A DNA stretch of 51,276 bases from Thiomicrorhabdus sp. (GTDB lineage Bacteria > Pseudomonadota > Gammaproteobacteria > Thiomicrospirales > Thiomicrospiraceae). Shown here in pieces: positions 21,184-30,452 of the stretch (position 1 is its first letter; every line of letters starts with the position of its first letter). Both the position numbers and the translations under genes were made by a program. The DNA is taken from positions 1-51,276 of the forward strand of contig WFQP01000033.1 of NCBI GenBank assembly GCA_015487015.1, given 5' to 3'. The notes beneath the pieces were generated by a model. It was not told the origin of the DNA. It searched no databases and saw nothing but the letters and a program-made list of their open reading frames with translations.

Positions 21184-21843
21184 ATGAAAAAGATTCTATG
21201 GATAGCAAGTTTGTTGTTGTTGCCAATGACAATGAATGTTCAAGCAGCGGGAGGTTACTCTATTGAGTTGGAGTCGGCTGAAAATAATATACGTGATCAA
21301 GAGTCACTGAAGCGTGGTGCGGTCTTATTTTCGAACTACTGTATGGCATGTCACTCTCTTAAATACATGCGTTACAATCGTGTCGCACGTGATTTAGGTT
21401 GGTCAGATGACGAAGTCATTACTGAGATGGCACATGGTCTTAATACCGTGACAGAGAATGTAATGACTCGTATGAACGACGGTGTTGCACGAGCAGTATT
21501 AGGCTCGGATGCGCCAGACTTATCTTTGATGGCTCGCTTGAAAGGGGATGATTATATTTATACTTTTTTACGTGCTTATCATCAGGATGAGCAAGGCAAG
21601 TGGGATAATAGCGTTCTAAAAGGAACGGCTATGCCGAACGTTTTGGAAGGAATTCAGCGCCATGCATCGCCTGACGAGTATGCCGAAGTTGCGCGTGATA
21701 TTACCAATTTCTTAGCGTATGCGGGAGAGCCTTCCAAGCTTGAACGTTTAGATTTAGGTTGGAAAGTCATCGCATTTTTATTGGTCTTGTTACTCTTACT
21801 CTATTTATTAAAAAGAGAGTATTGGCGTGACATTAAGCACTGA
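21184..21843 (+). CDS. petC: Cytochrome c1
   Basis: CMACHSLKYMRYNR haem site, C-terminal TM. Confidence 0.97.
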   Translation: MKKILWIASLLLLPMTMNVQAAGGYSIELESAENNIRDQESLKRGAVLFSNYCMACHSLKYMRYNRVARDLGWSDDEVITEMAHGLNTVTENVMTRMNDGVARAVLGSDAPDLSLMARLKGDDYIYTFLRAYHQDEQGKWDNSVLKGTAMPNVLEGIQRHASPDEYAEVARDITNFLAYAGEPSKLERLDLGWKVIAFLLVLLLLLYLLKREYWRDIKH

Positions 21844-21895
21844 TTATAAGAAATGAGGGTAATTTTCTTCATTTCTGAACACTGAGTATTTAAAA

Positions 21896-21929
21896 AAGCT
21901 CTACCTATTGTGGTAGGGCTTTTTTTTTA
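21896..21929 (+). terminator. Rho-independent terminator after petC
   Basis: AGCTCTACC..GGTAGGGCT hairpin followed by a T-run. Confidence 0.85.
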
Positions 21930-21983
21930 AGTAAGACATTTCATTACGGGTTCTACACGTGGTGAATTTAATGGAGAGTATAG

Positions 21984-23528
21984 ATGGATATAACGTGGGT
22001 AAATACTGTATTAGACTGGATGGCAATGCTCTTTATTCTGGTTGTTGGATTTATATTTCTTTTAATTGTTGTGTACTACTTTATTGACCGTTTTCAAACA
22101 GAACACGCTATTCGTCACAACTACCCCGTGATTGCGCGTTTTCGGTATCTGTTTGAATACTTAGGTACCTTTTTACGTCAATACATGTTTGCAGCCGACC
22201 AGGATGAACGTCCGTTTAACCGTGCACAAAGAAGTTGGGTATATCGAGCGGGTAAAAACTTATCAACCACCGAAGCATTTGGATCGACTCGAAATATTAG
22301 CTTTCCCGGTAAAATACTGTTTACTAGCTGTCCGTTTCCACTGCTCGAGCGTGATGCAGTTTCTTCCCCCCCCCTAGTGATTGGACCAAATTGTAAAACA
22401 CCTTTTAAAGCGACCTCTATTTTTAATATATCAGGAATGAGTTTTGGTGCATTGTCTAAGCCTGCGGTGTTAGCTTTAAGCAAGGGGGCTAAAAAATCTG
22501 GTTGCTGGATGAATACGGGAGAAGGCGGAATCTCTCCTTATCATTTGGAAGGGGGCGCAGATTTAGTGGCCCAAATTGGAACTGCTAAATATGGCTATCG
22601 TGATAAAAATGGTAATTTGAGTAATGAAAAATTGAGAGAAGCGGCCGCGATAGAGCAAGTTAGAATGTTCGAAATTAAACTCAGTCAAGGTGCCAAACCA
22701 GGAAAGGGTGGGATTTTACCTGCAGCGAAAATTACTAAAGAAATTGCTGAAATTAGAGGGATTCCTGTTGGCGAAAGTTCGATTAGTCCAAATCGACATG
22801 CGGACATTGCCTGTAATGATGATCTGTTGGAGATGATTACTCGTATACGAGAGGTAACAGGCAAGCCTGTGGGTTTTAAATTTGTAATGGGGTCACCCGA
22901 GTGGCTGGAGAGCCTTTGTATTCGAATTAATGAAGTGGGTAAAGAGACTGCGCCAGACTTTATTACCATTGATGGAGCTGAAGGCGGGACAGGATCTGCT
23001 CCTGTTGCATTGATGGATGATGTAGGGATTTCATTAAATGAGTCTCTTCCTTATGTGATTGATATTTTGACTAAATATGGTTTACGAGATCAGGTTCGAG
23101 TGATCGCTTCGGGTAAATTAACCAATCCAACGATGGTGGCTTGGGCATTGGCCGTGGGTACTGATTTTATTGCCTCTGCACGTGGGTTTATGTTCTCGCT
23201 AGGGTGTATTCAGTCTATGCACTGCCATAAAGATACGTGCCCAACAGGCATTGCCACACATAATGTACGTTTGCAAAGTGGTTTATCGCCTAAGATTAAA
23301 TCTCAACGTGTGATGAACTATCACCATAACCTGATTCATGAAGTTGAGCTGATTGCCCACTCTTGTGGGGTCACAGAACCACGTGGTTTAACTCGCCAGC
23401 ATGTTCGTATTGTGCAAAATAGCAGTCGCTCTCAACCATTTTCAGAGATATTTCCAGATGAAACGCCCATTGAATTTCAAGGAATTTCTGTTGAGGTGAC
23501 TTCGGCCAGTACATCTGAGCGTAAATAA
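21984..23528 (+). CDS. FMN-binding glutamate synthase family protein with N-terminal TM helix
   Basis: SGMSFGALSKPAVLALSKGAKKSGCWMNTGEGG, ITIDGAEGGTGSAP. Confidence 0.92.
   Translation: MDITWVNTVLDWMAMLFILVVGFIFLLIVVYYFIDRFQTEHAIRHNYPVIARFRYLFEYLGTFLRQYMFAADQDERPFNRAQRSWVYRAGKNLSTTEAFGSTRNISFPGKILFTSCPFPLLERDAVSSPPLVIGPNCKTPFKATSIFNISGMSFGALSKPAVLALSKGAKKSGCWMNTGEGGISPYHLEGGADLVAQIGTAKYGYRDKNGNLSNEKLREAAAIEQVRMFEIKLSQGAKPGKGGILPAAKITKEIAEIRGIPVGESSISPNRHADIACNDDLLEMITRIREVTGKPVGFKFVMGSPEWLESLCIRINEVGKETAPDFITIDGAEGGTGSAPVALMDDVGISLNESLPYVIDILTKYGLRDQVRVIASGKLTNPTMVAWALAVGTDFIASARGFMFSLGCIQSMHCHKDTCPTGIATHNVRLQSGLSPKIKSQRVMNYHHNLIHEVELIAHSCGVTEPRGLTRQHVRIVQNSSRSQPFSEIFPDETPIEFQGISVEVTSASTSERK
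22366..22374 (-). repeat. G9 tract motif copy (TAGGGGGGGGGAAGAAAC)
   Basis: Inside glutamate synthase-like gene. Confidence 0.75.
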
Positions 23529-23533
23529 ACAGT

Positions 23534-24913
23534 ATGGCAAAAGTAAAATCAGCTTACGTTTGTACCGATTGCGGTGCAGATCATTCACAATGGCAAGGGC
23601 AATGTGCAGCATGCAGTGCTTGGAATACGTTACAAGAGATTAAGCTCAACTCAGCTAAAAGCAGTGCCATTCCTACCGTGCCCACCAGATCCTCTAAAGG
23701 GTATTCGGGTGCGGTTGAAGCGAAGGTCAAAAATATTTCTGATGTGGACCTTGCCGAAGTCCCGCGAATTTCATCCAGCATGAAAGAGCTAGACCGAGTA
23801 TTAGGCGGGGGCATTGTACCGGGTTCGGTTGTCTTGATTGGCGGTGATCCTGGGGTTGGAAAGTCCTCTATTTTATTGCAAGTAATGTGTCACTTAAGTA
23901 CGGAATACAATGTACTGTATGTCACGGGAGAGGAGTCGTTACAACAGGTGGCGTTGCGAGCCAAACGAATGCAATTACCGGATGAAAAGTTGCGCTTATT
24001 GACAGAGACGGATGTGGAGCTGATTGCTCACTCTGCACTCTCAGAATCACCCAAAATTATGGTAGTGGACTCTATTCAAACTATGCAACTGGCTGAGGTG
24101 TCAGGTGCAGCAGGCGGGGTATCTCAAGTTCGGGAGTCGGCGGCTTTTTTAACGCGGTTTGCCAAACAAAATAATATTGCGATTTTTTTAGTGGGTCATG
24201 TGACAAAATCGGGCGAAGTCGCTGGTCCTCGTGTATTAGAGCATATTGTGGATACGGTCGTGTTTTTAGAGGGTCAATCTGACAGTCGTTTTAGAACCTT
24301 GAGGGCAATTAAAAATCGTTTTGGTGCGGTGAATGAGTTGGGTGTGTTTGCGATGACCGATAAAGGGATGAAGCAGATTAAAAACCCCTCAGCGATTTTT
24401 TTATCCCGTGGTGAAGCGGTTTCATCTGGCTCAGTTGTAATGGTGGTTTGGGAAGGCTCACGTCCGTTATTGGTTGAAATTCAAGCCTTAGTGGATGATT
24501 CACTTTACGGTGCGCCTAAGCGTGTCATGGTTGGCTTGGACCAAAATCGTATCGCGATGTTATTAGCGGTCATGCACCGACATGGCGGTATACAGGCCAG
24601 CGATCAAGATGTCTATGTGAATGTAGTGGGGGGGGTAAAAATTACGGAAACCTCGGCAGACTTAGCCGTTTTATCCGCTATATTATCCAGTATGCGAGAT
24701 CAACCGCTTTCACAGGAGTTGATTATTTTTGGTGAAGTGGGATTGGCAGGAGAGATTCGGCCTGTACCTAGTGGTCAAGAGCGTTTGTTTGAAGCGGCAA
24801 AGCACGGTTTTAAACGAGCCATTGTGCCTCTTGGTAATGTGCCTAAAAATGGCATACCGGGTATGGAAATCATTGGGGTTAAAAACTTACAGCAAGCGCT
24901 GGAAGGCCTTTAA
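23534..24913 (+). CDS. radA: DNA repair protein RadA
   Basis: CTDCGADHSQWQGQCAAC zinc finger, GGDPGVGKSSILLQ, KNRFGAVNELGVF. Confidence 0.98.
   Translation: MAKVKSAYVCTDCGADHSQWQGQCAACSAWNTLQEIKLNSAKSSAIPTVPTRSSKGYSGAVEAKVKNISDVDLAEVPRISSSMKELDRVLGGGIVPGSVVLIGGDPGVGKSSILLQVMCHLSTEYNVLYVTGEESLQQVALRAKRMQLPDEKLRLLTETDVELIAHSALSESPKIMVVDSIQTMQLAEVSGAAGGVSQVRESAAFLTRFAKQNNIAIFLVGHVTKSGEVAGPRVLEHIVDTVVFLEGQSDSRFRTLRAIKNRFGAVNELGVFAMTDKGMKQIKNPSAIFLSRGEAVSSGSVVMVVWEGSRPLLVEIQALVDDSLYGAPKRVMVGLDQNRIAMLLAVMHRHGGIQASDQDVYVNVVGGVKITETSADLAVLSAILSSMRDQPLSQELIIFGEVGLAGEIRPVPSGQERLFEAAKHGFKRAIVPLGNVPKNGIPGMEIIGVKNLQQALEGL
24628..24635 (+). repeat. G8 tract motif copy (GTGGGGGGGGTAAAAATTACGG)
   Basis: Inside radA. 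Confidence 0.8.
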
Positions 24914-24923
24914 ATTCTGGATG

Positions 24924-24995
24924 CACTGCTTTATTAGCAGTGTTAGAATAGCAACCAATTTCTTCAAACCTTTTAGGTTTTTGTATTTTTTTTGA
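24924..24995 (+). terminator. Probable terminator region after radA
   Basis: CACTGCT-TTATT-AGCAGTG hairpin, then AAACC-TTTT-AGGTTT with downstream T-run. Confidence 0.55.
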
Positions 24996-25034
24996 GCAAC
25001 TAATTTTAATTATATTTATTTTGGAGTTTTGTCT

Positions 25035-26300
25035 ATGCACAACCGTAAATTAACCGTAGCTATGTTGATGGCTCTGGCCACCCCTTCTGTTTATGCCGCC
25101 GGATTTGCTTTAATTGAGCAAAGCGCAAGTGGTCAAGGCCTCTCTTATGCAGGTGCTGCGGCTAATGCGGAAGATGCGAGTGTTATGTGGTTCAACCCTG
25201 CTGGGTTAACAGAAGTGGCGGGGAATGAAGCCATTTTAGCGGGTCATTTGATTGTGCCTAAGTCTGAATTTAGTAATGAAGGATCTTATACGACCTATTC
25301 AGGATCGATTTCAGGCAATGATGATAATGGCGCGACTAATGGGTTTGTTCCTAACCTTTATTGGAAAGGGAAGTATTCAGGTTATGATTTAGGGCTGGGT
25401 ATTAATGTTCCTTTTGGTCAAAAAATTAAATATGAAGATAATTGGGTAGGGCGCTATCATGCGATTGAAACTAATTTAAAGACCATTAACATTAATCCAT
25501 CGATTGCTAAAAAAATAAATGATCAGCTCTCTTTTGGTTTTGGGTTGAATGCGCAGTATGTTGATATATTATTGAGCAGTAAAATCGACAATACGCTTGC
25601 AGGAAATCCTGCGGCAGGAGATGGAGACGCGGAAGTGACTGCGGACAGCTGGGCCTATGGGTATAATTTAGGGCTGTTCTATCAGCCGACCTCTTCAACG
25701 GATTTAGGGGTATCATATCGTTCATCAGTGACCCACTTTGCAAAAGGGAAGGTAGACTATACAAATGTAACCAACGCGGGGGCATTAACAACACTGGTAG
25801 ATGCTGATGCAAAAGCAACGGTTAGTTTACCTGCAAACTTATCGTTTAGTGTAAATCAAGGGGTGAGTGATAAACTGCAAATTTTAGCCGATGCCACTTG
25901 GACGCAGTGGAGTGATTACAAAGAGTTGGTGGTAAACTTTGATTCAGCTCAGCCGGATACCAATACTCGTCAAGACTTTAAAGACAGCTGGCGTTTATCG
26001 TTAGGGGGTATTTATCAATTGAGTGATGCTCTGAAATTACGAGCGGGTGTGGCATTTGATCAAACGCCTGTTTCTAATCCTGAAAATAGAAGCCCGAGAA
26101 CACCTGATGTGGATCGTAAATGGTTTTCAGTTGGGCTTGGATATAAGTTAAGCAATTCTCTTAATGTGGATGTGGCTTACAGTCACTTAGCAGAAGATAA
26201 AGCTAAAGTCGATTACACTACCAATGATGCTCAATATTTGGTGGGTGAGTACAGTAATGCAGTGGATATTTTCAGTGCACAAATTGTTTGGAAGTATTGA
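25035..26300 (+). CDS. FadL/TodX-family outer membrane transporter
   Basis: Signal peptide; GFALIEQSASGQGLSYAGAAANAEDASVMWFNPAG. Confidence 0.93.
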   Translation: MHNRKLTVAMLMALATPSVYAAGFALIEQSASGQGLSYAGAAANAEDASVMWFNPAGLTEVAGNEAILAGHLIVPKSEFSNEGSYTTYSGSISGNDDNGATNGFVPNLYWKGKYSGYDLGLGINVPFGQKIKYEDNWVGRYHAIETNLKTININPSIAKKINDQLSFGFGLNAQYVDILLSSKIDNTLAGNPAAGDGDAEVTADSWAYGYNLGLFYQPTSSTDLGVSYRSSVTHFAKGKVDYTNVTNAGALTTLVDADAKATVSLPANLSFSVNQGVSDKLQILADATWTQWSDYKELVVNFDSAQPDTNTRQDFKDSWRLSLGGIYQLSDALKLRAGVAFDQTPVSNPENRSPRTPDVDRKWFSVGLGYKLSNSLNVDVAYSHLAEDKAKVDYTTNDAQYLVGEYSNAVDIFSAQIVWKY

Positions 26301-26341
26301 TTTTTAGGGGATATTTCTTCTTTAAATAATTGATTTTAAAA

Positions 26342-26376
26342 AGGCCTGTTTAGAGTTTCTAAACAGGCCTTTTTTT
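26342..26376. terminator. Bidirectional terminator between convergent fadL-like and doxX-like genes
   Basis: AGGCCTGTTTAGA-GTT-TCTAAACAGGCCT perfect 13-bp stem with A- and T-runs. Confidence 0.92.
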
Positions 26377-26390
26377 ATGGGAATTTTTTT

Positions 26391-26987
26391 TTAAGACATG
26401 CAGCGCTTACGAACCCAATAATCCACGCTAATAAATTTTCCCCCGCCTATTACAAACAGTGCAAACAGCATGATTAAGTAGGTAACAGCCCATTCGATAC
26501 CGTTGTTACTGACGATTAAGCTACCATGTTCAGTAAGCCAGTCGTAATTACCGTGAGTTTGTAAAATTTCTTTAGATTTTTCGAGTCGTTCTAAGGCGCT
26601 TTCAGCGTTGCTGGATGCCCAAGGGGACATGAGGTCGTGTACTGCTTGCCAGCCATTTTGCCAGTGAACACTGGTGATGGCGACGATCATGGTAACCATA
26701 AGGGGAATGGTTGCCCAACGTGTTGCAAAGCCAAAGAGTAACAGTATTGCACCACCGACTTCGGCCGATGTGGCTAGCAATGCAAGAAGCTCAGGAAAGG
26801 GAAGGCCTAGCCCCCATTGTTCATTGCCAAACCAAGCCACAATATCATCAAAAGTATTCACTTTATTCATTCCTGCCACCCAAAATACAGGGACTAAGTA
26901 GAGGCGTAAGCTGAGCGAGGCCAGAAAAGAGAGTGATTGAACATTTGTATCTATGATGTGTTGACACTTGGTGAGTAGGTTTTTCAT
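26391..26987 (-). CDS. DoxX-family membrane protein
   Basis: RLYLVPVFWVAGMNKVNTFDDIVAWF; DoxX-like TM pattern. Confidence 0.85.
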   Translation of the reverse strand: MKNLLTKCQHIIDTNVQSLSFLASLSLRLYLVPVFWVAGMNKVNTFDDIVAWFGNEQWGLGLPFPELLALLATSAEVGGAILLLFGFATRWATIPLMVTMIVAITSVHWQNGWQAVHDLMSPWASSNAESALERLEKSKEILQTHGNYDWLTEHGSLIVSNNGIEWAVTYLIMLFALFVIGGGKFISVDYWVRKRCMS

Positions 26988-27073
26988 GTTGAACCTTTAC
27001 TGTATTTTATTGTGTTTGTTGGGGGGAAAGTAGGCCTGTTATAAAGACCTACTTTGAATGGGTTTTATTACAA

Positions 27074-27081
27074 GGGGGGGG
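27074..27081 (+). repeat. G8 tract motif copy (AAGGGGGGGGAGAAAATTTATTTT)
   Basis: Intergenic between doxX-like and IMPase genes. Confidence 0.8.
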
Positions 27082-27185
27082 AGAAAATTTATTTTGAAAA
27101 GTGTGTTATTAAAGGATTTTTCAGAGGTAAGCTGAGTAGCGATTATTATATATTGACTACTCAAAGAGTTGTTACGTTATAAGTA

Positions 27186-27992
27186 TTAGCGTTGTAAAAA
27201 GAGTGCCCACTCTTTAAAAAGATCGGGGGTTGTTGCGGCCACTGCTGAACGTTTTTCGACTTTAGCGAGCAGAACGGTTTGTTGGTCTAAGGTTTGGCTT
27301 TGCCCTCCTGCTTCTTCTAAAATGAGCCAACCTGCTGCGTAATCCCAAATATTTTGTGAGCCATGTAAATAAACTTGACCTCGTCCTGCCGCAATCCAAC
27401 ACCAGTCGAGAGCAACGGAGCCGAAGCTGCGTTGTGAGGCGTAAGGGGCTTGTGTGGCGAGTAGGATCGCGAGTTCCGGCTTAAGGCGTTTAAAGTCAAC
27501 AATACTGCTGCACTGGCTTAAGGCGGTTTTAGCTGTTTTGGCCGAGAGAGGGTGATGGTTGAGTTCAGCCCCCATACCTTGTCGAGCGGCAAACATCTCA
27601 TCACGTGAAGGATCATAAACCAGACCAGCCACTATTTTACCTTGTATCATCAGTGCCAGTGATACGGTGTAAACAGGAATACCAATGGCGAAGTTGCTGG
27701 TGCCATCCACGGGGTCTAAAATCCAGCACCCTGTTTGGCTGTTCATGGCTTCTTCTTGTTCTTCGATTGAAGACTCTTCGCCTAAAAACGCAAACTCAGG
27801 CCAGTTTTGTTCCAAAAAGGCTTGAGTTTTTAATTGCATTTGAGTATCCGCTTCTGTCAAAAGGGAGCCATCTTGTTTGGTCTCAACGCTGACTTTTTCG
27901 AACCGTGCAAGCACTTCTGTTTTGGCGAGCTGGATGATTCCCTTTTTAAGCATTTGCCATGTATTTTCTTGAATAAAAGGGTTATTGCTCAT
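27186..27992 (-). CDS. Inositol monophosphatase family protein
   Basis: GEESS, WILDPVDGTSNFAIGIP, WDYAAGWLILEEAGG; start re-set to MSNNPF. Confidence 0.92.
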   Translation of the reverse strand: MSNNPFIQENTWQMLKKGIIQLAKTEVLARFEKVSVETKQDGSLLTEADTQMQLKTQAFLEQNWPEFAFLGEESSIEEQEEAMNSQTGCWILDPVDGTSNFAIGIPVYTVSLALMIQGKIVAGLVYDPSRDEMFAARQGMGAELNHHPLSAKTAKTALSQCSSIVDFKRLKPELAILLATQAPYASQRSFGSVALDWCWIAAGRGQVYLHGSQNIWDYAAGWLILEEAGGQSQTLDQQTVLLAKVEKRSAVAATTPDLFKEWALFLQR

Positions 27993-29280
27993 CTTCAGTT
28001 CGCTTTTTTGGTTCATCAATTTTTGTTAACTTAATGGATTGAATAGCATTGTCGGAGGTTTTAACGACTTCTAAAATATAGGGGCCGACCTTAATGCAAG
28101 TACCGGTTGTTGGAAGCGTTTCCAGCTCCTCTTGAATTAATCCATTGAGGGTTTTAGGGCCATTGGTGGGTAAATTGAGATTATACTCTTTGTTGAGGTC
28201 TCGAATAAATTCCAATGCATCAATGGTCATGCTGCCATCATCGTTGAGTGCCACGCTGTCAGTTTCAGGCTTGGCTTTAGAGTCGGTTGAGAGTTTTCCA
28301 ACGATCTCTTCTAGTAAATCTTCCATGGTGAGTAAGCCTTGTAGGTCGCCATATTCATCGACAATACAGGCCATTCGACGTTTATTATCATTAAACTTGC
28401 CCAGTTGAACGCTTAATGAGGTAGTTTCAGGCACAAAGTAAGCTGGGCGGGCGATTTTAATAATGTCTTTAAGCGAGGCATCTTTACGCATGAGCAAAGG
28501 CAGGGCGCGACGTAAATTTAATACGCCAACAAGATCTTCATCAAGCGATCCACGATAAAGAGGCACGCGGGTATAAGGTGAGTTTTTAATACCTTTTAGA
28601 ATATCCTCAATCGGCTGAGTGACATCGACGGCATAAATATCTTGTTTGGGAATCATTACGTCTTCTACGGTGACGGTTTCAAGCTTTAGAACACTGGAGA
28701 GCATGTCTCGGTAGTGTTTGGGCAGTTGGTGTGTGGCTTCGTCAATTAGGGTTTGTAGCTCTTCATGGGAGAGAGAGTGTTGATCGCTGTTGTGTTTGGT
28801 ATTAATGCCAAATAGGCGTAAAAAACCATTGGCAAAGAAGTTAACCAACCAAACAATAGGGGAGAATATTTTGAGTAGGGGGGTTAAAACAAATGCAGCG
28901 GGGTAGGCGATTTTTTCCGGATAAAGTGCGGCGAGTGTTTTAGGAGCCACTTCTGCAAACACTAGGATGACCAGTGTGAGCAACCCTGCGGCAAGAGCGA
29001 TACCTGCCTCACCAATTAGTTTCATTGCAATAATGGTGGCAATGGAAGAGGCAAAAATATTGACAAAATTATTGCCAAGTAAAATCACTCCGAGCAAGCG
29101 ATCGGGGGTCTCCAGTAGCTTTTGTGCTTTTATGGCACCTTTGTGTCCAGACTTGGCTTGATGTTTTAATCGATAGCGATTAAGTGCCATCATGCTGGTT
29201 TCTGAGCTAGAAAATAGGGCGGAAAGAATAATAAGAAGGGCTAAAATGCCAAATAAGATAGAGATATCGAGCGAGTTCAA
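27982..29280 (-). CDS. CNNM/CorC-family transporter with CBS and CorC_HlyC domains (YfjD-like)
   Basis: SSSETSMMALNRYRL, CBS region, MACIVDEYGDLQGLLTMEDLLEEIVG. Confidence 0.94.
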   Translation of the reverse strand: MNSLDISILFGILALLIILSALFSSSETSMMALNRYRLKHQAKSGHKGAIKAQKLLETPDRLLGVILLGNNFVNIFASSIATIIAMKLIGEAGIALAAGLLTLVILVFAEVAPKTLAALYPEKIAYPAAFVLTPLLKIFSPIVWLVNFFANGFLRLFGINTKHNSDQHSLSHEELQTLIDEATHQLPKHYRDMLSSVLKLETVTVEDVMIPKQDIYAVDVTQPIEDILKGIKNSPYTRVPLYRGSLDEDLVGVLNLRRALPLLMRKDASLKDIIKIARPAYFVPETTSLSVQLGKFNDNKRRMACIVDEYGDLQGLLTMEDLLEEIVGKLSTDSKAKPETDSVALNDDGSMTIDALEFIRDLNKEYNLNLPTNGPKTLNGLIQEELETLPTTGTCIKVGPYILEVVKTSDNAIQSIKLTKIDEPKKRTEDEQ

Positions 29281-29406
29281 GGCAGTCTATTTCGGTTATG
29301 AATGAACTGTGGATTATAACGGTTTATGGTGAATGAAAACAGTCTAAGGCATATATCTTAATGGTTTTAATGAGGTACTTGTCGAGAAAGCCTACTAACC
29401 TACTAA

Positions 29407-30252
29407 TTAGTAGCCTAATGAAGAGAGAATCATACTGGTGCCAATAAAACTGAGAACAAGTAAAAAATAAGCCCAAATGGTGAATCTTGCCGCTTTTCGA
29501 CCTCGCCAACCGTATTTAAAGTGACCAAATAAGAAGGCACCATAGACGATCCAAGAGAGAATGGCGAGGAAGGTTTTATGAATTAAGTGTTGTGCAAAAA
29601 GGTCTTCAATAAAAAAGGCACCGCTTAATAAGGCAAAGCTTAAAAAGATAAAGCCAATGATGACCAATTGAATTAAGGTGTTTTCCATGACTTGCAAGGG
29701 AGGAAGCGCCTTCATTAATTTAGACAGTTTTTTCTTGCGAAAGAGGCACTCTTGTCGACCATATAAAATAGCTTGTGCCGTGGCAATACCCATAATACTG
29801 TAAGCAGCAATGGAGATGAGTACATGCACGCCTAAGGCAAAAGGTAGGGGGGTAAAATCATTCATAAACAAAGGCAGCAACACGGTAATGGCTGCTAAAG
29901 GGTAGACAAAAATTCCTAAAATTTCGGTATTTTTATTAATACAGGTAATCAATAGGATAGCACTGCCTAAGAGTGCAACCAGAGATAAACCATTTCCCAT
30001 ATTAAAATAGATGACATGACCCACTCCCCAGAGTGTGGTGCTGAGTGCAAAGGTATGAAGTAAGGTGGCCGCTAAGGCAGTTTTAATTACTTGCGGACGA
30101 ATGTTTGCGTCTGTGCTGCCTTGTATTTTTTTCCAAATAAGGTGACCAGCGTAAATATATAAGAGGCTGGCCAGTAAAGCACTTAATCCACCGATGAACA
30201 TAAAAACCAAACCTTTAAATACTCTTGAGACCTTTGTATGTGAGGGGGGCAC
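29407..30252 (-). CDS. CcsA/YpjD-family inner membrane protein (cytochrome c biogenesis-like)
   Basis: Multi-TM, LGVHVLISIAAYSIMGIATAQAILYGRQE; upstream of ffh. Confidence 0.88.
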   Translation of the reverse strand: MPPSHTKVSRVFKGLVFMFIGGLSALLASLLYIYAGHLIWKKIQGSTDANIRPQVIKTALAATLLHTFALSTTLWGVGHVIYFNMGNGLSLVALLGSAILLITCINKNTEILGIFVYPLAAITVLLPLFMNDFTPLPFALGVHVLISIAAYSIMGIATAQAILYGRQECLFRKKKLSKLMKALPPLQVMENTLIQLVIIGFIFLSFALLSGAFFIEDLFAQHLIHKTFLAILSWIVYGAFLFGHFKYGWRGRKAARFTIWAYFLLVLSFIGTSMILSSLGY

Positions 30253-30452
30253 GATTAAATATGGCTCGTGCTTTACTCGTAAAAGGTCTCTATTATGAAG
30301 ATACGACGGTATGACGTATTTCCGCTATAATAGCCTAATTATTTTTTGAATTGAAGGTTATCGTGGTCAAAAAACATAAATACGTTGGTTAAAACGGTAT
30401 TTATGAACTTTGTACGCTGATTTCTATTGTTCTATCGTTTAGGAGAGTTTGT

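Noticed and set aside
29401-29412. TACTAATTAGTA palindrome near the CcsA-like gene 3' end
   Set aside because: Short, A/T-rich and single-copy here; too weak to call a site.
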